64,000 nt of DNA, taken from the NCBI RefSeq assembly GCF_003010935.1, contig NZ_PGGN01000001.1, positions 124,001-188,000 of the forward strand, written 5' to 3'. This document shows positions 59,430 to 64,000 of this stretch, piece after piece. This stretch comes from Phyllobacterium endophyticum (GTDB lineage Bacteria; Pseudomonadota; Alphaproteobacteria; Rhizobiales; Rhizobiaceae). The position numbers were made by a program, and so were the translations under genes. Below the pieces are notes generated by a model. It made no database searches. It was not told the origin of the DNA and was given only the letters and a program-made list of their open reading frames with translations. Within the stretch, counting starts at the first letter, position 1; each line of letters starts with the position of its first letter.

Positions 59430-61010
59430 ATGTTTGAAAGCTTACAGGAACGACTGGGTTCGATATTGAACGGCCTGACAGGCCGCGGCGCGCTGTCGGA
59501 TGCCGATGTGGCGGCCGCCTTGCGCGAAGTGCGCCGGGCGTTGATCGAAGCTGACGTTTCCCTTGATGTCGTACGCTCGTTTACCGACAAGGTCCGTGCC
59601 AAGGCGGTAGGCGCAGATATCGTCAAGAGCATCAAGCCCGGTCAGATGGTCGTCAAGATCGTCCATGATGAACTCGTCGACATGCTTGGCGCCGAGGGCG
59701 TCACCATCGATTTGAACGCTCCTGCGCCAGTCGTCATCATGATGGTCGGTCTTCAGGGCTCCGGTAAAACCACCACCACCGGCAAGATCGGCAAGCGCCT
59801 GACAGAGCGGTCAAGGAAAAAGGTGCTTCTCGCCTCTCTGGATACGCGCCGTCCCGCCGCGCAGGAACAGTTGCGCCAGCTCGGCGTACAGACTGGCGTT
59901 GATACGCTGCCGGTCATAGCCGGGCAAACGCCGGTCGAGATCGCTGCGCGCGCCGTGCAGGCGGCCAAGCTCGGCGGCCATGATGTGGTCATTCTTGATA
60001 CGGCCGGCCGCACCCATATCGACGAGCCGCTTATGCTCGAAATGGCCGATATCAAGAAGAAGGCCAATCCGCACGAAATCCTGCTCGTCGCCGATGCGCT
60101 GACCGGCCAGGACGCCGTCAATCTTGCGCGCTCCTTCGATGAGCGCGTCGGCATTACCGGCCTCGTTCTCACCCGCATGGACGGCGATGGGCGCGGTGGT
60201 GCGGCACTGTCCATGCGCGCCGTCACCGGCAAGCCGATCAAGCTCATCGCCACCGGCGAAAAGATGGATGCGCTGGAGGAATTCTATCCCCGCCGTATCG
60301 CCGACCGCATTCTTGGCATGGGCGACATCGTTTCGCTGGTCGAGAAGGCTGCCGAAAACATCGACGCGGAAAAAGCCGCCGCGATGGCCAAAAAGATGCA
60401 GTCCGGCAAATTCGACCTGAACGATCTGGCTGACCAGATCGGCCAGATGCAGAAGATGGGCGGCATGGGCGGCATCATGGGGATGATGCCTGGCATGGGC
60501 AAGATGAAGGATCAGATGGCCGCTGCCGGCCTTGACGATTCCATCTTCAAACGCCAGCTCGCCATCATCTCATCGATGACAAAGGCGGAGCGCAGCAACC
60601 CGGACATGCTCAAGCATTCCCGCAAGCAGCGTATTGCCAAGGGCTCCGGCACCAATGCCGCCGACATCAACAAGCTTCTCAAGATGCACCGCCAGATGGC
60701 GGACATGATGAAGGCGATGGGCGGCAAGGGCAAAGGCGGCATGATGAAACAGATGATGGGCGGCCTTGGCGCCAAGATGGGGCTTGGGGGTCTCGGCGGC
60801 ATGGGAGGCATGCCCGACCTGTCGAAAATGGACCCGAAGCAGCTTGAAGCCTTGCAGAAGCAGGCGGAAGCAGCCGGCTTCGGCAAAGGCGGCGGCTTGC
60901 CCGGCGGACCCGGTGGACTTCCAGGCGGTTTGGGCGGGCTTGGCGGCGGCATGCCGCGCCTGCCTGGCCTCGGCGGCGGCCTGCCCGGCCTGCCAAAGAA
61001 GAAAGGATGA
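59430..61010 (+). CDS. ffh: Signal recognition particle GTPase Ffh
   Basis: A 526-residue SRP54 protein that targets membrane proteins during translation. The N domain (1-85) is followed by the G domain with GLQGSGKTTTTGKIG, DTRRPAAQEQL, DTAGRTHIDE and TRMDGDGRGGAAL, and the Met-rich M domain (from about 295) with many Met/Gly repeats (GGMGGIMGMMPGMGKMK). The last 60 residues are a Gly/Pro/Leu-rich tail. The ATG follows GAAGGA at 7 nt. The structured leader at 59273-59416 abuts this site. Confidence 0.98.
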   Translation: MFESLQERLGSILNGLTGRGALSDADVAAALREVRRALIEADVSLDVVRSFTDKVRAKAVGADIVKSIKPGQMVVKIVHDELVDMLGAEGVTIDLNAPAPVVIMMVGLQGSGKTTTTGKIGKRLTERSRKKVLLASLDTRRPAAQEQLRQLGVQTGVDTLPVIAGQTPVEIAARAVQAAKLGGHDVVILDTAGRTHIDEPLMLEMADIKKKANPHEILLVADALTGQDAVNLARSFDERVGITGLVLTRMDGDGRGGAALSMRAVTGKPIKLIATGEKMDALEEFYPRRIADRILGMGDIVSLVEKAAENIDAEKAAAMAKKMQSGKFDLNDLADQIGQMQKMGGMGGIMGMMPGMGKMKDQMAAAGLDDSIFKRQLAIISSMTKAERSNPDMLKHSRKQRIAKGSGTNAADINKLLKMHRQMADMMKAMGGKGKGGMMKQMMGGLGAKMGLGGLGGMGGMPDLSKMDPKQLEALQKQAEAAGFGKGGGLPGGPGGLPGGLGGLGGGMPRLPGLGGGLPGLPKKKG

Positions 61011-61012
61011 AT

Positions 61013-61318
61013 ATGTCATCGTCATCCCTTCCCAAGGAACTGCTCGAGTTGCGCGCATCCATCGACAATATCGATGCGGCGCTGATCCACATGCTGGCCG
61101 AACGCTTCCGCTGCACGAAGGCAGTGGGCGTTCTGAAGGCGAAGAATGGCCTCGCACCTGCTGACCCGGGCCGCGAGAAACAACAGGTCGAACGGCTGCG
61201 CTCGCTGGCGCTCGATTCAGATCTGGACCCCGATTTTGCCGAGAAGTTCCTGAACTTCATCGTCAAGGAAGTGATCAGGCATCACGAAACAACAGCCGCC
61301 AAGGAAAACGGCGGCTAA
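61013..61318 (+). CDS. Chorismate mutase (AroQ type)
   Basis: A 101-residue all-helical chorismate mutase that makes prephenate. The helix 1 pattern ELLELRASIDNIDAALIHMLAERFRCTKAVGVLKAKNG contains the substrate-binding arginine and lysine, and REKQQVERLRSLA is helix 2. I chose the ATG at 61013, with AAGGA 5 nt before it; an ATG at 61007 overlaps the ffh stop but has no room for a ribosome-binding site. ffh - chorismate mutase - rpsP is the order known from Brucella and rhizobia. Confidence 0.9.
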   Translation: MSSSSLPKELLELRASIDNIDAALIHMLAERFRCTKAVGVLKAKNGLAPADPGREKQQVERLRSLALDSDLDPDFAEKFLNFIVKEVIRHHETTAAKENGG

Positions 61319-61345
61319 AGCAAACACACGTCAAGGAGAATACCA

Positions 61346-61807
61346 ATGCCACTGAAAATCCGTCTGGCCCGCGCAGGGTCGAAAAAGCGCCCTTACTACC
61401 ACGTCGTCATTGCTGACGTCCGCTCGCCGCGCGATGGCCGTTTCATCGAGAACGTCGGTTCCTGGAACCCGATGCTCCCCAAGGACGGCGACCGCGTAAA
61501 GCTGGATGCCGACCGCATCAACTACTGGATCGGTCATGGCGCGCAGCCGACAGACCGCGTCCTTCGCTTCCTGGACCAGGCCGGTATCGCCAAGCGCGAC
61601 ACCCGCTTGAATCCTGAAAAGGCATTGCCGGGCAAGAAGGCACAGGAACGAGTTGCCATGGCCAAGCAGGCCGAGGAAGATGCAAAGGCCAAGGTCATTG
61701 CTGATGCGGAAGCCGCCGCTGCTGCCGCCGAAGCCGAAAAGGCCGCCGCTGCTGAAGCAGCTGCCGCTCCGGCCGAAGAAGCTCCTGCGGAAGAAACCGC
61801 CGGCTGA
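61346..61807 (+). CDS. rpsP: 30S ribosomal protein S16 with Ala/Glu-rich tail
   Basis: A 153-residue S16. The ribosomal core is residues 1-85 ([41 protein letters not shown]). The rest is a highly charged Ala/Glu/Lys-rich helix-like tail (about 100-153), a typical alphaproteobacterial addition. TCAAGGAGAA precedes the ATG. A strong terminator follows, so the rimM-trmD-rplS genes that usually come next are not in this operon. Confidence 0.97.
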   Translation: MPLKIRLARAGSKKRPYYHVVIADVRSPRDGRFIENVGSWNPMLPKDGDRVKLDADRINYWIGHGAQPTDRVLRFLDQAGIAKRDTRLNPEKALPGKKAQERVAMAKQAEEDAKAKVIADAEAAAAAAEAEKAAAAEAAAAPAEEAPAEETAG

Positions 61808-61832
61808 TCATCAGCTTTCACTGCCGACGACG

Positions 61833-61858
61833 AAACGGGTGGCTTCTGCCGCCCGTTT
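61833..61858 (+). terminator. Intrinsic terminator after rpsP
   Basis: AAACGGGTGGC / GCCGCCCGTTT (one G-U pair) with a TTCT loop, followed by TTCGTTTT. It ends the ffh-chorismate mutase-rpsP transcript 26 nt after the stop. Confidence 0.85.
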
Positions 61859-62024
61859 TCGTTTTGAACAATCTTCACACAACTGCAAAAAAACTGAAAC
61901 GTTCTCCGCGCAAAGAAGGGCTGCCAGCCACACCTTCCCAGCCACACCTTCAATGGCGCATGATGTTCCTTAAAGCCATCGACGATGGTCCCGGATCATG
62001 CGAGCAAGCCCGGAGATAATATTC

Positions 62025-63596
62025 ATGACCAGATCGGCACCCTTCACTCGCCGCAGCTTTCTTGCCACATCGGGAGCCGCCGCACTGACCGCGGCATCGG
62101 GCCTTGCCCTTCCATCCTACTCGCGCGCCAATTCGCGCCCTCTGTTTACCCATGGCGTACAGTCCGGTGATGTCGATGCGACGACCGGCATGATCTGGAC
62201 GCGGACTGACAAGCCGGCGCGGGTGAATATCGAGATTTCCACGAAGGAGAGCTTCGCCGGCGCCACGAGATTGCCGCCGCTCGACGCCCTGCCCGACAGC
62301 GATCTTGCCGTAAAGCAGCTATTGGCCGACCTCGCTCCGGACCAGGATATTTTCTACCGCCTGACCGCAGTCGATCTCGGCGATATCAACGCTGTCTCGG
62401 AGCCGATTGTCGGACGTTTCAAGACAGCGCCCATGGCCAGGCGCAATATCCGCTTTGCCTGGTCGGGCGATACGGTTGGTCAGGGTTGGGGCATCGACGA
62501 GACCGGCATGAAGACCTATGCGACAATTGCCCGCCACACCCCCGATTTCTTCCTGCACTCGGGCGATACAGTCTATGCAGACGGCCCTCTCGTCGAGGAA
62601 ACCAAGCTGAAGGACGGCACCATTTGGAAGAACCGCATCATCACCGATGAGAAGCGCAAGGTAGCCGAAACGCTGGACGAATATCGCGGCCAGTGGAAAT
62701 ACAATCTGCTCGACGACCACGTCCGTGCGCTGAATGCGATCTGCCCGACCTTCCTTCAGTGGGACGATCACGAGGTGGTCAACAACTGGTCTTCCTCCAG
62801 GGACTTGTCCGCTGACGATCGCTACACCGAAAAGTCCATCGCGCTCTTGTCGGCCCGGGCCGGGCGTGCCTTTCACGAGATGACCCCGATCCGGTATACG
62901 CCAGCTGAACCAGGGCGGGTTTACCGGAAGATCGCCTATGGTCCGCTCCTTGATGTTTTCTTTCTCGACCTGCGCTCCTATCGCGGCCCGAATGGACCGA
63001 ACATGGAGGATACGCTCAGCCCGGAATCCTCGATCCTCGGTGCTGATCAGGTGCGCTGGCTGAAACGCGAATTGCTGAACTCCCGGGCCACATGGAAGGT
63101 GATCGCCTCCGATATGCCGCTAGGGGTCGTCGTGTGGGACAATGGCAAGGAGAAGAAGGGCTCGGAAGCCGTCGCCAATGGCGATCACGGCGCGGCAAAG
63201 GGCCGGGAGCTCGAAATCGCCGATCTGCTGCGCTTCATCAAAACAGCCGGTATTCGCAATACAGTCTGGTTCACGGCCGATGTGCACTATACGGCAGCGC
63301 ATTATTACAATCCGGACAAGGCGCAGTTCCAGGACTTCGATCCCTTCTGGGAGTTCGTTTCCGGCCCCATCCATGCCGGTACTTTCGGGCCGAATGATCT
63401 CGACCAGACCTTCGGGCCGGAGCTGAAGTTCATCAAGGCGCCGACGCCCGAGCAGGGTCAGAACCTGCCGCCATCCGCAGGGCTGCAATTCTTCGGCCTG
63501 GTCGATATCGACAGCGCCAGCGAACAGATGACCGTGAGGCTGATGGACCGCGAAGATGCCGAACTTTACAAGGTGACGCTCGATCCAGTCCGTTAG
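62025..63596 (+). CDS. phoD: PhoD-like alkaline phosphatase, Tat-exported
   Basis: A 523-residue secreted phosphatase. The ATG at 62025 starts a twin-arginine signal (FTRRSFLATSGAAALTAASG), which fits export of a folded metalloenzyme; nine further in-frame codons upstream would bury the signal and are rejected. The PhoD core is visible: THGVQSGDVDATTGMIWTRTDKPA, FLHSGDTVYADGP, QWDDHEVVNNW, DLRSYRGPNG and FTADVHYTAAHYYNP, which supply the Fe/Ca ligands. It releases phosphate from phosphomonoesters and diesters; no Pho-box was identified. Confidence 0.94.
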   Translation: MTRSAPFTRRSFLATSGAAALTAASGLALPSYSRANSRPLFTHGVQSGDVDATTGMIWTRTDKPARVNIEISTKESFAGATRLPPLDALPDSDLAVKQLLADLAPDQDIFYRLTAVDLGDINAVSEPIVGRFKTAPMARRNIRFAWSGDTVGQGWGIDETGMKTYATIARHTPDFFLHSGDTVYADGPLVEETKLKDGTIWKNRIITDEKRKVAETLDEYRGQWKYNLLDDHVRALNAICPTFLQWDDHEVVNNWSSSRDLSADDRYTEKSIALLSARAGRAFHEMTPIRYTPAEPGRVYRKIAYGPLLDVFFLDLRSYRGPNGPNMEDTLSPESSILGADQVRWLKRELLNSRATWKVIASDMPLGVVVWDNGKEKKGSEAVANGDHGAAKGRELEIADLLRFIKTAGIRNTVWFTADVHYTAAHYYNPDKAQFQDFDPFWEFVSGPIHAGTFGPNDLDQTFGPELKFIKAPTPEQGQNLPPSAGLQFFGLVDIDSASEQMTVRLMDREDAELYKVTLDPVR

Positions 63597-63633
63597 ATGT
63601 GAGGCAATGGTGGCCGGTTATGCAAATTTCAGC

Positions 63634-63662
63634 CTGACGAGGCAGCATTTGATGCCCGTCAG
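63634..63662. terminator. Stem-loop between convergent phoD and tetR genes
   Basis: CTGACG-A-GGCA / TGCC-CGTCAG, 10 bp with a single-base bulge and an 8-nt loop. It overlaps the last bases of the right-hand gene and lies 37 nt after the phoD stop. No clear T run. Confidence 0.45.
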
Positions 63663-64000
63663 CGCGAAATCAGGCTGTCCCAGGCGGCCATGGCTGCATC
63701 GGCAGTCTTCTTCAATTGCGCAAGCGTTGCGCCATCACGCGCTGTGATCGACATCCCGTGCTGCACGGTGGCGTAGAACTCCGCCACCTGTTGCAGGTCG
63801 ATATCGGCCGAAAGCTCGCCCTCGCGCACGGCGCGTTCAAGCCGCGCCCGCAATTGTGCCACATTGTCGAGCCGCCGTTCCTTCAAGAGCGCGCAAGGCG
63901 TATCCGGAGCCCCGTCGTCGCCATGCAGCGCGCCGAGTACCACCATGCATCCATGCGGCTGATCGGGATCCGTATGGGACAACGCCGTCTGCATGAGAAA
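63659..64000 (-). CDS. TetR/AcrR-family regulator, C-terminal part only
   Basis: The frame is open to the right edge, so the N-terminal helix-turn-helix is outside. The remaining 113 residues are the ligand-binding and dimerisation domain of a TetR protein: PHGCMVVLGALHG, LRARLERAVREGELSADIDLQQVAEFYATVQHGMSITARDGATLAQLKKTADAAMAAWDSL. This pattern is typical of the AcrR-like group that often regulates a neighbouring oxidoreductase or efflux gene. Such a target would lie outside this window. Confidence 0.85.
   Translation of the reverse strand, partial: FLMQTALSHTDPDQPHGCMVVLGALHGDDGAPDTPCALLKERRLDNVAQLRARLERAVREGELSADIDLQQVAEFYATVQHGMSITARDGATLAQLKKTADAAMAAWDSLISR

Overview
The window is a GC-rich chromosomal segment of an alphaproteobacterium of the order Hyphomicrobiales (Rhizobiales), most likely Phyllobacterium or a close relative such as Brucella/Ochrobactrum or Mesorhizobium. 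This rests on the atpHAGDC cluster with an Ala/Pro/Lys-rich N-terminal extension on AtpD, the large 180-kDa-type NAD-glutamate dehydrogenase, the rsmB / heparinase-like / purH neighbourhood, the ffh - chorismate mutase - rpsP order, and ABC sugar operons of rhizobial type. The genus is an inference. There is no rRNA, tRNA, CRISPR array, insertion sequence or prophage. Both edges cut a gene: ctpA on the left and a TetR-type regulator on the right.

Layout. 1-2528: end of ctpA, a divergent polysaccharide deacetylase and rppH. 2564-12310: a divergent sugar-catabolic locus. The leftward operon holds a 20-codon leader ORF, two permeases, a binding protein, an ATPase, a xylulokinase-like kinase and an alpha/beta hydrolase. 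The rightward operon holds a cupin-type glucose-6-phosphate isomerase, an AroE-like dehydrogenase and an RpiR regulator. 12330-15433: a diguanylate cyclase, a PhyH dioxygenase and two hypothetical proteins. 15598-20708: the F1 ATP synthase operon. 20954-24430: a membrane protein, priA and transaldolase. 24629-28409: the sulfonate operon ssuADCB. 28650-31833: leuS-lptE. 32111-37025: PLP-binding protein, M15-like peptidase, acs and cfa. 37026-37577: an intergenic stretch with a tiny ORF behind a perfect Shine-Dalgarno sequence, followed by a terminator. 37578-47652: MATE pump, DUF1674, htpX-rsmB, heparinase-like, aldo/keto reductase, MFS and purH. 47732-54742: NAD-GDH and a lemA/TPM cluster. 54880-58105: pdxY, carbonic anhydrase and a lytic transglycosylase. 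58446-59052: a brnTA toxin-antitoxin pair. 59430-61807: ffh, chorismate mutase and rpsP. 62025-64000: a Tat-exported PhoD-like phosphatase and the TetR fragment.

Most genes are housekeeping. The parts that are least explained are: (i) a strongly structured 144-nt element directly in front of ffh, closed by a perfect 11-bp stem that ends at the ffh ribosome-binding site; (ii) the sugar locus, with a translationally coupled leader ORF, palindromic operator candidates, a permease carrying an unusual insertion and an enzyme set that matches no pathway I can name; (iii) the 22-codon ORF and terminator upstream of the MATE efflux gene, which has the layout of a leader-peptide attenuator; and (iv) overlapping palindromes at the brnTA promoter.

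Coordinates come from reading the sequence by eye against predicted reading frames. No database search or folding program was run, so family names rest on motif recognition.
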